From NCBI RefSeq assembly GCF_003933745.1, contig NZ_RSEB01000004.1, forward strand, positions 310,001 through 374,000: 64,000 bases of DNA, given 5' to 3'. The position numbers and the translations under genes are program-made. This document shows, one piece after another, positions 42,929 through 51,057 of the stretch; the first letter of the stretch is position 1, and each line of letters begins with the position of its first letter. The notes under the pieces were generated by a model, which searched no databases, was not told the DNA's origin, and worked only from the letters and a program-made list of their open reading frames with translations. This DNA is from Glycomyces terrestris. Lineage in GTDB: Bacteria; Actinomycetota; Actinomycetes; Mycobacteriales; Micromonosporaceae.

Positions 42929-43441
42929 TCAGTCGCGGGCGTGCTTGATGTAGATCATGACCGCTTCGCGGGTCGTCTTGACGCCCAGGGACTGGCGGGC
43001 GGCGGCGATGCGGCGGTTGGCGGTGCGCAGCGACACGAACTCGGCCTCCGCGGCCGCCGCGATCGTCGACCCGGCCGCCAGGCGCGCCAGGAGCGCGCGC
43101 TGCTCGGCGTCCAGGTCGAGCCCGTCGGCGGCCTCGGCCTTCCCCGGCGTCACCCCCAGGGGCCCGACCCGGCGCAGGTCCGCGGCCAGGTTCAGCGCCA
43201 GCTGCCCGGTGGCGACGGCGATGATCCCGGCCCCGCGCGCGGCCGCGAGCACGGCCTGCGAGGCGGTGTGGTCGTCGCCGACCTGCCCGTGGCACACCAG
43301 GCGCCGCTCGGCCAGGTCCCACGCCGGCTCCAGCAGCGCGAACCCGCGGTGCGCCGACCAGCCCGCGGCCGCGCACCGGCGCACCAGCGCCTCCGCCTCC
43401 CCCGCCGCGGCGACCACGTGCAGCGGGACCTGCTCGCCCAT
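42929..43441 (-). CDS. Small LuxR-type HTH regulator
   Basis: 170 residues. The N-terminal region (1-100) has alternating helices and strands (PLHVVAAAGEAEALVRRCAAAGW, LVCHGQVGDDHTASQAVLAAARGAGIIAVATGQ) that recall a degenerate receiver or sensor. The C-terminal LuxR-like helix-turn-helix is at about 108-165 (LDAEQRALLARLAAGSTIAAAAEAEFVSLRTANRRIAAARQSLGV). Its ATG overlaps the stop of the large regulator by one base (TGATG). Both regulators probably control the divergent dynamin operon. Confidence 0.8.
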   Translation of the reverse strand: MGEQVPLHVVAAAGEAEALVRRCAAAGWSAHRGFALLEPAWDLAERRLVCHGQVGDDHTASQAVLAAARGAGIIAVATGQLALNLAADLRRVGPLGVTPGKAEAADGLDLDAEQRALLARLAAGSTIAAAAEAEFVSLRTANRRIAAARQSLGVKTTREAVMIYIKHARD

Positions 43442-45873
43442 CACGAACCACCGCCCTCGGCCGTGCCGGCGGTCAGCAGCACGGCCGCTTCGGTGCGGGT
43501 CTTCGCGCCGAGCTTGCGCATCCCCGAGCGGATGTGGGTCTCCACGGTCTCGGCGGTGATCCCCAGGATCTCGGCGATGCGCCGCGACGGGTGCCCGGCG
43601 GCGACGTGGCGCAGCACCTCGGCCTCCCGGTCCGTCAGGCCCCCGCCGCCGCGCGCCGAGCGGCGGTCGCGGCGCACGTCGTGCTTGCGCAGGCCCCGGC
43701 GGGCCCGCCCGGCCAGGACGATCAGGCCGTGCTCGTCGGCGATCCGCTCGGCGGCCTCCAGGGCCGCGACCGCGGCCTGCGGCTCCCCCGAGTGCGCGGC
43801 CAAAGCGAGGAGGCAGCGGACCTGCTCGCGGGCGGCCAGGCCGTCCCACGCGGACGCGGCCTGCGCGAACGGGCCCGGGGCGGCCTTGTCCCACGCGGCC
43901 AGGGTCGTGGCGACCGGCGCGGGCCACGGCGCGGCCTCGGCCGCGACCGGTTCGGTCCCGGTGTCGTAGGCGATCCACCGGCCGGTGATGTGCGCGAGCC
44001 CGCCGACCAGGCCCGGCCGGGCGTCGGGGGCCTCGGGGCCGGGCTGGCCGTCGAGCCACGCGGTCTCGTGCTCGAGCCAGGCGACGAGCCCGTCGAGGGC
44101 GGCCGGGGCGTCGTGTAGGCGCGACAGGCGCGCCCGGGCCGCGCCGAGGGCGCCCGTGTCGGCCTCGGCGAGCGCGATCGACGCGGCGATGAGCGTGTCG
44201 GCGACCGCCGGGAGGGCGTGGTCGGCCAGGGACTGGGCCGCGGCGATCACGTTGTCCAGGCCCGTGCCCGACAGGACCAGGCACCAGGCGGCCGCGGCCA
44301 GGAACCGCGTCTGCCACGAGTAGGCGCCGTCGGCGCCGGCTCGGTCGGCGGCCTCGTGCGCGACCGCTTCGGCCTCGACCAGGCGGGCGGCGTCGGCCAG
44401 GGCGATCACGCGCGACCACGCGCACCAGGCTGCGGTCGTCGCGTCCCCCGCCGCGCGCGCCAGTGCCTCGGCGGCCGCGAGCGCGTCGGGGTCGGCGCCG
44501 GCGAGCGCGGCGGCGAGCCCGGGGTGGTCGATCCGGTCGTAGGAGGCGCGGACGGCGGCGGCGAGGTCGTCCCGCTCGTGCGCGGGCGCGCACAGCAGCC
44601 GCAGCTGGTCGGTCTCGGGGCCGGCGGGCGCCTCGGCGAGGGCGGCGCGCGCGGCGGGGGCCTCGCCGACGGCCAGGAGCGCCCAGGCGCGCACGATCGC
44701 GGTCTCCCCGGCCGGGTCGGGGGCGCGGTCGAGGACGGCGAGCGCGGCGTTGGTGCGCCCGGCTTCGAGGGCGGCGCGGGCGGCGGCGACGGCGTGGGCG
44801 CCGTCGAGTTCGGCCGCGAGCAGGAGCGCTTCGGCCCGGGTCTGCGGGGAGGCGCCCTCGGCGGCGGCGAGCGCGGCGGCGAGGGCGCGGGCGGCGAGGC
44901 CGGCGGCGTGGGCGTGGCGGGCGGACTCGACGCCGGTCGTGGCGTCGGCGAGGTGCTCGTGCATGGACCGGCGGGCCTCGGCGTCGAGGATGCCCGCGGC
45001 GATCTCGGCCATCCACGGGGAGGCCGGGCGCAGGAACGGGCCTTCGGGGACGGCCAGGCCGGCGTCCTGGAGGATCGGGGCGCCCTCGCCGAGCAGGCTC
45101 GGGTGCGCCGGGCGCCCGAGCAGGCCCAGGACGGCCAGGGCGGTGCGCCCGGGCCGGGGCAGGTCGGCGATCGCGGCCGCCGCGGCGGAGGCGGGGTCGC
45201 CGGGCGCGCCGGGGTCGGGGTCGCCGCCGCCGGCGTGGGCGGCGCGCTTGGCGAGCGCGGTGAGCGCGAGCGGGTTGCCGCCGGCGCGGGCGGCCAGGGC
45301 CGCGGCCCGGGCGGGGGGCAGCGCGGGCGCGCACTCGGCGACCAGGGCGGCGGCCTCGGCGTCGGTCAGGTCCGGGACGGGCACGACGGTGGCGGCGTCG
45401 AGGAGGCGCGCGAGGGCGTCCTCGCCGAGCCGGTTGGGGATGCGCAGGGCCGCGGCGACCGGGAGGCGCTCGGCCAGGACCGGCAGGACCGCGAGCGTGG
45501 CCGCGTCGCACCACTGGAGGTCGTCGATGACGAGCAGGCCCCCGCGGGTGCGCGAGTAGACCGCTTCGGCCAGGAGCGGGAGGTCGCCGGCGGGCATGCG
45601 GGCGCGGGTGGCGCGTTCGAGCGCGAGCGCGGGCTGGCCCGAGAGCATCGCCAGGCCCCCGCCGGCGTGCACGGGCCGCTTGGAGGCGCGGGCGAGCCGC
45701 TCCAGGAGCCGGGTGCGGCCGGACCCGGGCGGGCCGGTGACGACCACCAGGCCCGGGCCCGCCAGCGCGCCGGCCATGGCGCGCAGTGCATCGTCACGGT
45801 TCTCGACCCCGGCCGGTCGGGGCGTCGAGGCGACGCGGGGCGCCAGTCCGGGGGTGGGCGGCGGGGGGGCCAA
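43441..45873 (-). CDS. Large AAA/LuxR (LAL-type) regulator
   Basis: 810 residues. The N-terminal NTPase domain has VVTGPPGSGRTRLLERL at 44-60, where Arg replaces the usual Walker A Lys (GPPGSGRT), and Walker B LLVIDDLQWCD (about 113-123). A long helical sensor region follows, then a C-terminal LuxR helix-turn-helix at about 735-800 (LTDREAEVLRHVAAGHPSRRIAEILGI). The start is TTG at 45873 with AGGAG 7 nt upstream. The Lys-to-Arg change questions ATP hydrolysis. It is divergent to the dynamin operon. Confidence 0.87.
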   Translation of the reverse strand: MAPPPPTPGLAPRVASTPRPAGVENRDDALRAMAGALAGPGLVVVTGPPGSGRTRLLERLARASKRPVHAGGGLAMLSGQPALALERATRARMPAGDLPLLAEAVYSRTRGGLLVIDDLQWCDAATLAVLPVLAERLPVAAALRIPNRLGEDALARLLDAATVVPVPDLTDAEAAALVAECAPALPPARAAALAARAGGNPLALTALAKRAAHAGGGDPDPGAPGDPASAAAAAIADLPRPGRTALAVLGLLGRPAHPSLLGEGAPILQDAGLAVPEGPFLRPASPWMAEIAAGILDAEARRSMHEHLADATTGVESARHAHAAGLAARALAAALAAAEGASPQTRAEALLLAAELDGAHAVAAARAALEAGRTNAALAVLDRAPDPAGETAIVRAWALLAVGEAPAARAALAEAPAGPETDQLRLLCAPAHERDDLAAAVRASYDRIDHPGLAAALAGADPDALAAAEALARAAGDATTAAWCAWSRVIALADAARLVEAEAVAHEAADRAGADGAYSWQTRFLAAAAWCLVLSGTGLDNVIAAAQSLADHALPAVADTLIAASIALAEADTGALGAARARLSRLHDAPAALDGLVAWLEHETAWLDGQPGPEAPDARPGLVGGLAHITGRWIAYDTGTEPVAAEAAPWPAPVATTLAAWDKAAPGPFAQAASAWDGLAAREQVRCLLALAAHSGEPQAAVAALEAAERIADEHGLIVLAGRARRGLRKHDVRRDRRSARGGGGLTDREAEVLRHVAAGHPSRRIAEILGITAETVETHIRSGMRKLGAKTRTEAAVLLTAGTAEGGGS

Positions 45874-45986
45874 GGGGGCTCCTAACGCTGTGGCACGAAT
45901 GGGGGAGGCGGCCGGGCGGCTGCGGTTTGTAGTCTTTCGTTGTCGACGGATCGCCGACGCCTCTCATGATATTGCGGAAGCTTCGA

Positions 45987-46031
45987 TGCCGCAGACCGGC
46001 GTCCGGCGGCCCGAAGTGCCGCAGACCGGCG
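45987..46031. promoter_or_regulatory. 15-nt direct repeats upstream of dynamin operon
   Basis: TGCCGCAGACCGGCG occurs at 45987-46001 and again at 46017-46031, exactly 30 bp apart, about three helical turns, in the 213-bp gap between the LAL regulator and the first dynamin gene. This is a good activator-site candidate, probably for one of the two LuxR-type proteins. Confidence 0.7.
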
Positions 46032-46086
46032 CAGGCCCGGACTATCGGGACCGACGAGGCTACAGGAGAGGGCGGTCACGGGGACC

Positions 46087-47577
46087 ATGGTGGCAGGACA
46101 ACTCACCACGAGCGTGGCGAGCATGTGCGAGGAACTGGCCGGGAAGGTCTCCAGCGCGTCGCGTCCCGTGGTCGAGGAGGTCGCCGGCCGGCTGGGGCAG
46201 CCGCTGCGCGTCGCGGTCGCCGGCCGGTTGAAGGCCGGGAAGTCCACCCTCGTGAACGCGCTCATCGGCCGCCGCGTCGCCCCGACCGCGGCCGGGGAGT
46301 GCACGCGCGTGGTGACCCAGTTCCGGTACGGGCCGGCCGACCGCGTCGACGTCGTCGCCCGCAACGGCTCCAAGCACGCCGTCCCGCTCGACGCGAACGG
46401 CATGATCCCGACGACGCTGCCGATCCCGGCCGACGAGGCCGCGATGATCGACGTGCAGCTCTCGTCCGACCGGCTGCGGGATCTGACCGTGGTCGACACG
46501 CCCGGCCTCCAGTCGGTGAACACCGACATCTCGGACGCGGCCCGCGAGATGCTGTTCGCCGCCCCGATCGCCGAGGACGTCGACGACGACTCCAAGGCCG
46601 CCGTCGAGTCGGCCGAGGCGATCATCTACGTGTTCACCCAGCAGGTCCGCGCCGACGACGTCGACGCGCTGGAGGCGTTCGCGAAGGCGTCCCAGCAGCT
46701 GTCGTCCTCGCCGATGAACGCGCTGGGCCTGTACAACAAGGCCGACAAGCTCGCGCCCGGGCCCGGGCAGGACCCGTGGCCGGTGGCCGGGCCGATCGCC
46801 GGCGACCAGGCCAGCGTCCTGCGCCGCTCGGTGTGCGACGTCGTCCCCGTCGTCGGGCTCCTGGCCGAGACGGCCGAGGCGGGCCTGCTGACCGCCGCCG
46901 ACTGCGAGGCGCTGCGCACCCTCGCCGGGCTCCCCGAGGACAAGCGGGCGCTCATGCTCGCCTCCGCGGGCCTGTTCCTGTCCACCGAGGGCCCGGTCGA
47001 CAAGCACCAGCGGCAGCGCCTGCTCGAGCGCCTCGACCTGTACGGCATCCACTTCGCGATCGCGCACCTCCAGGCCAGCCCGCACCTGGCGACCGGCGAG
47101 CTCGTGCGGCTGCTGTTCGCCGCCTCGGGGTTCCCGCGCCTGCGCACCACGCTGCACCAGATCTTCGGGGTCCGCGCCGACGTCATCAAGGCCGGGTGGG
47201 CGCTCGGGCGATTGGACGCGGCCGCCGCGTCGGGCCCGGCCGCCGACCGGGACCTGCTGCGCGGCGCGGTCGAGTCGATCGTGGCCCGCCCCGAGTACCA
47301 CCGGCTCCCGCTGCTGGAGGCGGCCGCGCAGGTCACCACCGGGCAGGTCGCGCTCCCCGAGGCGATGGAGGCCGAGGTCGCCCGGCTGGCGCTCACCGAC
47401 GACGCCGGCGTCGTCCTGGGCCTGCCGGACGCGCCCCGCCCGCAGCTGCGCCGCGCCGCGATCGAGGCGGCCGCGCGCTGGCGGGCCTTCGCGAACGGCG
47501 GCGCCACCCCGTCCCAGGCGCGGGTGGCGAACGTGGTGCATCGTGGTTTCCATCTGCTGGCCCAACGACTCGGCTGA
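46087..47577 (+). CDS. Dynamin-like GTPase 1 (IniC-like)
   Basis: 496 residues. The GTPase domain has G1 GRLKAGKS (46-53), the G2 Thr at 73, G3 DTPG (137-140) and G4 NKAD (217-220). The helical C-terminal half has no membrane anchor. Size and motifs fit the shorter member of bacterial dynamin pairs such as mycobacterial IniC or Streptomyces DynA/B. It probably assembles with the second GTPase on the membrane. The ATG is at 46087. The GrpE-like gene follows 30 bp later. Confidence 0.9.
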   Translation: MVAGQLTTSVASMCEELAGKVSSASRPVVEEVAGRLGQPLRVAVAGRLKAGKSTLVNALIGRRVAPTAAGECTRVVTQFRYGPADRVDVVARNGSKHAVPLDANGMIPTTLPIPADEAAMIDVQLSSDRLRDLTVVDTPGLQSVNTDISDAAREMLFAAPIAEDVDDDSKAAVESAEAIIYVFTQQVRADDVDALEAFAKASQQLSSSPMNALGLYNKADKLAPGPGQDPWPVAGPIAGDQASVLRRSVCDVVPVVGLLAETAEAGLLTAADCEALRTLAGLPEDKRALMLASAGLFLSTEGPVDKHQRQRLLERLDLYGIHFAIAHLQASPHLATGELVRLLFAASGFPRLRTTLHQIFGVRADVIKAGWALGRLDAAAASGPAADRDLLRGAVESIVARPEYHRLPLLEAAAQVTTGQVALPEAMEAEVARLALTDDAGVVLGLPDAPRPQLRRAAIEAAARWRAFANGGATPSQARVANVVHRGFHLLAQRLG

Positions 47578-47607
47578 CCGCCGGTATCGACCTGTAAGGA
47601 GAGCAAA

Positions 47608-48198
47608 GTGACGAATCGACTCGGCGGACCGCTGGTGGGGGGCCTCGTGGGCCTGGCCGCCGCGGCCCTGGGCGCGGTGTTCCTCACCGGCGGCGGGTTC
47701 GATGCGCGCGTCCTGGCCATAGCCGCCGGCGCGGTCCTCGTCACCGCGGTCGTGGCCTTCGTCGCCGGCAAGTCCATCGCCGCCCCCGCCGCCGCCCCGG
47801 CCTTGCAGGCGCCGGCGTTCGCGCCCGCGCCCGGCACCGGCGCGGCCTCCGGGGCGATCCCGGTGGGGCAGCTCCAGGACGCCGCCCGCGCGGCCCAGAA
47901 CACCGCCGACCGGACCGTGCTGGTCGAGACGTGCATCTGGATGCGCGACCGCGCCACCTCCCCGGCGCTGGCGCAGCACCTGGACGGTGCGTTCGCGAAG
48001 GTCGGGGTCACGCCGGTGGACGCGACCGGGCAGCGGTTCGACCCGGCCGTGCACGAGGCCGGCTCCACGGTGGCCGCGCGCGGCCCGGCCGACGAGGGCA
48101 TCATCGCCCGCACCGAGCAGATCGGGTACACCGACCGGGGCCGCATCGTGCGCCACCCGATCGTGACCGTCTACCGGGGCCAGGGGGTGCGGGCATGA
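47608..48198 (+). CDS. Membrane-anchored GrpE-like protein
   Basis: 196 residues. Two N-terminal membrane helices form a hairpin (about 5-30 and 35-55), followed by an Ala/Pro linker, a helical stretch and a C-terminal region with GrpE head-domain hallmarks. FDPAVHEAGSTVAARG and EQIGYTDRGRIVRHPIVTVYRG parallel the F(D/N)P..HEA and GY...RVLRPA.V.V pattern. The GTG at 47608 has AAGGAGAG upstream. The stop overlaps the second dynamin gene (ATGA). It may act as a nucleotide-exchange factor for an Hsp70 encoded elsewhere, or be a purely structural derivative. Confidence 0.75.
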   Translation: MTNRLGGPLVGGLVGLAAAALGAVFLTGGGFDARVLAIAAGAVLVTAVVAFVAGKSIAAPAAAPALQAPAFAPAPGTGAASGAIPVGQLQDAARAAQNTADRTVLVETCIWMRDRATSPALAQHLDGAFAKVGVTPVDATGQRFDPAVHEAGSTVAARGPADEGIIARTEQIGYTDRGRIVRHPIVTVYRGQGVRA

Positions 48199-50117
48199 CC
48201 GACACCGCCGCCGCCGCGCCGGCCGCCCAGAGCCCGGCGCCCGCGAAGAAGGCCGCCGCGAAGCCGAACCCGGCCGCGGCCATCCACAAGCTGTGCGCGA
48301 AGGCCGCCAAGGCCGGGAACGCGTCGCTGCGGACCGTGGACGCCAAGGCCGCCGCCGAGGTCGACGAGGTCGCCCGCTGGCAGCCCGACAAGCCCGTCGC
48401 CGTCGTCGTCGGCGAGACCAAGCGCGGCAAGTCGTCGCTGGTGAACGCGCTCCTCGGCATGCCAGGTCTGTCTCCTGTAGACGCGCAGGTGGCGACGACG
48501 GCGTACCTGGAGTTCGCGTGGGCCGAGCAGGCGTCGGTGCGCGCCTGGCAGCCGGGCGCGGCCGACCCGATGCTGCTGGGCGTGGGCGACCTGCGCAACT
48601 GGGCGACGCGCCTGGGCACGATGCCCCCGGGCATGGTCCCGCCGCGGCGCATGCTCGTGGGCCACCCGTCCGCGCTCCTGAAGCACATGTCGGTGGTGGA
48701 CACGCCCGGCACGGGCGGCCTGGACCCCGACCACGCCCAGATCGCGCTCGAAGCGGTCGCGCGCGCCACGTGCCTGATCATGGTCACCGACGCCTCCAGT
48801 CCGATGGCGAAGACCGAGCTCGACTTCCTCACCGAGGCGTCCAAGCGCGTCAACTTCGTGGTGTTCGCGCTCACCAAGACCGACACGTACCCGGGCTGGC
48901 GCACGGTCCTGGAGGAGAACCGGTCGCTGATCGAGGCGCACGCGCCCCGCTTCCGCAACGCCCCGCACTTCCCGGTCTCGGCCATGCTCGCCGAGCACGC
49001 CCTCAACTCCCAGGGCCCCACCCGGCAGGCGCTGGCGAAGGAGTCGGGGATCGGGCGCATGCAGCGGGCCTTGGTCAAGGTCGGCGCCGCCGGCAAGGCC
49101 CTGGTCGCGGCGAACGTGGTGCGCGCGGTGCGCACCGAGTTCTCGCGCCTGGCCGCGGCCGCGCAGGAGGACATGAAGGCCTACGACCCCGACCCCGAGA
49201 CCGCCAACCGGCTCAAGGAGGAGAAGAAGCAGGCCCTCGCGGCGCGCCGCACCGAGACGAAGAAGGCGAACCTCGCGCTGCGCGTGGAGACCCAGCGCGC
49301 GAAGATCGAGGTCCAGGGCCGGCTGCGCGTGCACCTCCAGGAGCTCGAGGAGGCCCTCCTCAACGAGCTGGAGAAGGCGAACAAGGCCGCCCTCGAGTCC
49401 CTCCCCCAGCGCGTCGACATCGCCCTCCAGGGCATCGCCGCGCGCCTGTCCGGTGAGCTGCACCAGCGGTTCGTGCTCCTGGCCGAGCGCGTCCTGCGGC
49501 AGGTGTTCACCGAGGACGAGCTCATGCAGGCCACCAACTCGATCTCGGCGGGCCTGCGGGCCGCGGCCTCGGGCCGGGCCCGGCGCGACGCGAACCAGGA
49601 CGGGGCGCTGCTCATGGCGTCCTCGGCGGGCGTGGCGATGATGGCCGGGCGGGCCGTGACCGCCGGCGCGGGCATGATCGGCCTGACGGCCGTCGCCGGC
49701 TCGGTCGCGAGCGTCGCGCTCACGGCCTCGGGTGTCGGCATCGGCCTGGCGGCGGCGGCGTTCCTGCTGTACCGCCGCAAGATCCAGGGCGACCGGCAGG
49801 CCGCGAAGCAGTGGGTGCAGCGGGTCATCGCCGAGGCGAGGGCGAACCTCAACGAGGAGATCGGGTTCCGCTTCACCGAGGTCGAGTTCGTGTTCAACTC
49901 CACGCTGGACGACGCCCTCGAGCGCCGCGCCGCCGAGTTCGACGCGCGGATCTCCGCGGCCGAGAACGCCGCGAAGGCCGACCAGGCCGCCCGGGCCAAG
50001 AAGCAGGCCGCGCTCAAGCAGCGCCGCGACTCCATGGCCCAGAAGGTCAAGCAGCTCGACGAGGTCCTCGCCAAGGCCCGCACCCTCGTACCAGGAGATG
50101 AGGAATCCGATGGATGA
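48195..50117 (+). CDS. Dynamin-like GTPase 2 (IniA-like)
   Basis: 640 residues. An Ala/Lys/Pro-rich N-terminal tail (1-30) precedes the GTPase domain with G1 GETKRGKS (73-80), G3 DTPG (169-172) and G4 TKTD (227-230). A helical stalk follows with a strong coiled coil (about 345-400). The hydrophobic membrane hairpin is at about 480-535 (GVAMMAGRAVTAGAGMIGL...GIGLAAAAFLLY), and the second stalk region is basic. This is the membrane-inserting type of bacterial dynamin. It is coupled to the GrpE-like gene and overlaps the acidic gene by 8 bp. Confidence 0.92.
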   Translation: MTDTAAAAPAAQSPAPAKKAAAKPNPAAAIHKLCAKAAKAGNASLRTVDAKAAAEVDEVARWQPDKPVAVVVGETKRGKSSLVNALLGMPGLSPVDAQVATTAYLEFAWAEQASVRAWQPGAADPMLLGVGDLRNWATRLGTMPPGMVPPRRMLVGHPSALLKHMSVVDTPGTGGLDPDHAQIALEAVARATCLIMVTDASSPMAKTELDFLTEASKRVNFVVFALTKTDTYPGWRTVLEENRSLIEAHAPRFRNAPHFPVSAMLAEHALNSQGPTRQALAKESGIGRMQRALVKVGAAGKALVAANVVRAVRTEFSRLAAAAQEDMKAYDPDPETANRLKEEKKQALAARRTETKKANLALRVETQRAKIEVQGRLRVHLQELEEALLNELEKANKAALESLPQRVDIALQGIAARLSGELHQRFVLLAERVLRQVFTEDELMQATNSISAGLRAAASGRARRDANQDGALLMASSAGVAMMAGRAVTAGAGMIGLTAVAGSVASVALTASGVGIGLAAAAFLLYRRKIQGDRQAAKQWVQRVIAEARANLNEEIGFRFTEVEFVFNSTLDDALERRAAEFDARISAAENAAKADQAARAKKQAALKQRRDSMAQKVKQLDEVLAKARTLVPGDEESDG

Positions 50118-50595
50118 GTTCGACGAGTTCGACCCCGACGGGGCCGACGGGGACTTCCCCGACCTCGACGACGACGGCCAGGAGGCCCCCGGGTTCGACG
50201 AGTTCGAGGCCGGCGAGGTTCCCGACGAGGACGGCCTCGAGGCGTTCGCGTTCGACGACGGCGACGACGGTGACGACGAGCCCCTCGAGGAGGGCTTCGG
50301 GGTCGACGCCGAATACGAGGACGCGGGCGAGGAGGAGACCGGCGGCGACGAGACCGCGTACGCGGCCACCTACGAGGACCTGCTGCTCGACGAGGCCGAC
50401 AACCCGCCGACGTTCCCGCCCGAGCTCGACCTGGACGTGCCCGAGCCGGTCGACGGCTACCCGTGGGTCGACCTGGACGTCCTCGGGTCGGCCGAGGCCG
50501 AGCCGTGGGTGAACGCCGTCGACGCCTCCGAGTACGCCCTCGCCGACGTCGACGACCCGGCCGCGCAGGCCCTGGCCCGCTTCTGGCAGGGCTAG
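50110..50595 (+). CDS. Extremely acidic protein of the dynamin operon
   Basis: 161 residues, more than a third Asp/Glu. Runs such as DEFDEFDPDGADGDFPDLDDD contrast with a less acidic C-terminal part containing NPPTFPPELDLDVPEPVDGYPWVDL. There is no signal peptide, membrane helix or known domain, and it is probably disordered at the start. It starts inside the second dynamin gene with GAGG 6 nt upstream. It may bind the basic N- or C-termini of the GTPase. The function is unknown. Confidence 0.75.
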   Translation: MDEFDEFDPDGADGDFPDLDDDGQEAPGFDEFEAGEVPDEDGLEAFAFDDGDDGDDEPLEEGFGVDAEYEDAGEEETGGDETAYAATYEDLLLDEADNPPTFPPELDLDVPEPVDGYPWVDLDVLGSAEAEPWVNAVDASEYALADVDDPAAQALARFWQG

Positions 50596-50641
50596 CCCGC
50601 GCCGCGGCTCGGCGGACCCGGCAGCCGCCGACCGACGCGGC

Positions 50642-50673
50642 GACGGCCCCGCATCTTCGGGTGCGGGGCCGTC
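50642..50673. terminator. Terminator after the dynamin operon
   Basis: A perfect 12-bp stem (GACGGCCCCGCA with its complement) around an 8-nt loop TCTTCGGG lies 47 bp after the acidic gene. Confidence 0.8.
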
Positions 50674-50979
50674 CGCGTTCCCGGCGGCATTCGCGAATGG
50701 GAGCGCAGTGCACTGTCCGATGTCGCCCGCTCTGGGCCGCGGCCGCGAATGCGCGAAAGACGCGCGCGGCGCGCACCGGCGCGGCCGCGCGCATGCGAAG
50801 GGCCCAGTGCGGGAGTGAAACCGCAGGACGCGAGGCCGACCGGCCGGTCCGGGGAACGGGAACGGGCCTCCACTGTGGCGGCGAGGCGGGCGGATGGCCC
50901 GAGTATCGGGCGCGACAGGTTGAGAAAACGGGACCTGCCGACACCGAAAGGGGCGAACCGGCGGTAGATTGGGGGCTCC
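50674..50979. other. 306-bp intergenic region
   Basis: No gene is seen. It contains the palindromes CATTCGCGAATG (50688-50699) and AGTGCACT (about 50706). A TAGATT hexamer at 50965-50970 may be the promoter for the leader ORF and J-domain gene. Confidence 0.55.
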
Positions 50980-51057
50980 ATGACCGTCGAGTCCGACGCC
51001 CGATCCCCCTCTCCGGGCAAGGCCCGTCCCCGTACGACCGACCGGGAGCCGTGGTGA
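50980..51057 (+). CDS. Possible 25-residue leader ORF
   Basis: MTVESDARSPSPGKARPRTT... ends in a TGA whose TG lies inside the GTG start of the J-domain gene (GTGA). A -10-like TAGATT lies 9 nt before the ATG. Leaderless upstream ORFs that couple to the next gene are known in mycobacteria. Chance is a fair alternative. Confidence 0.3.
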   Translation: MTVESDARSPSPGKARPRTTDREPW

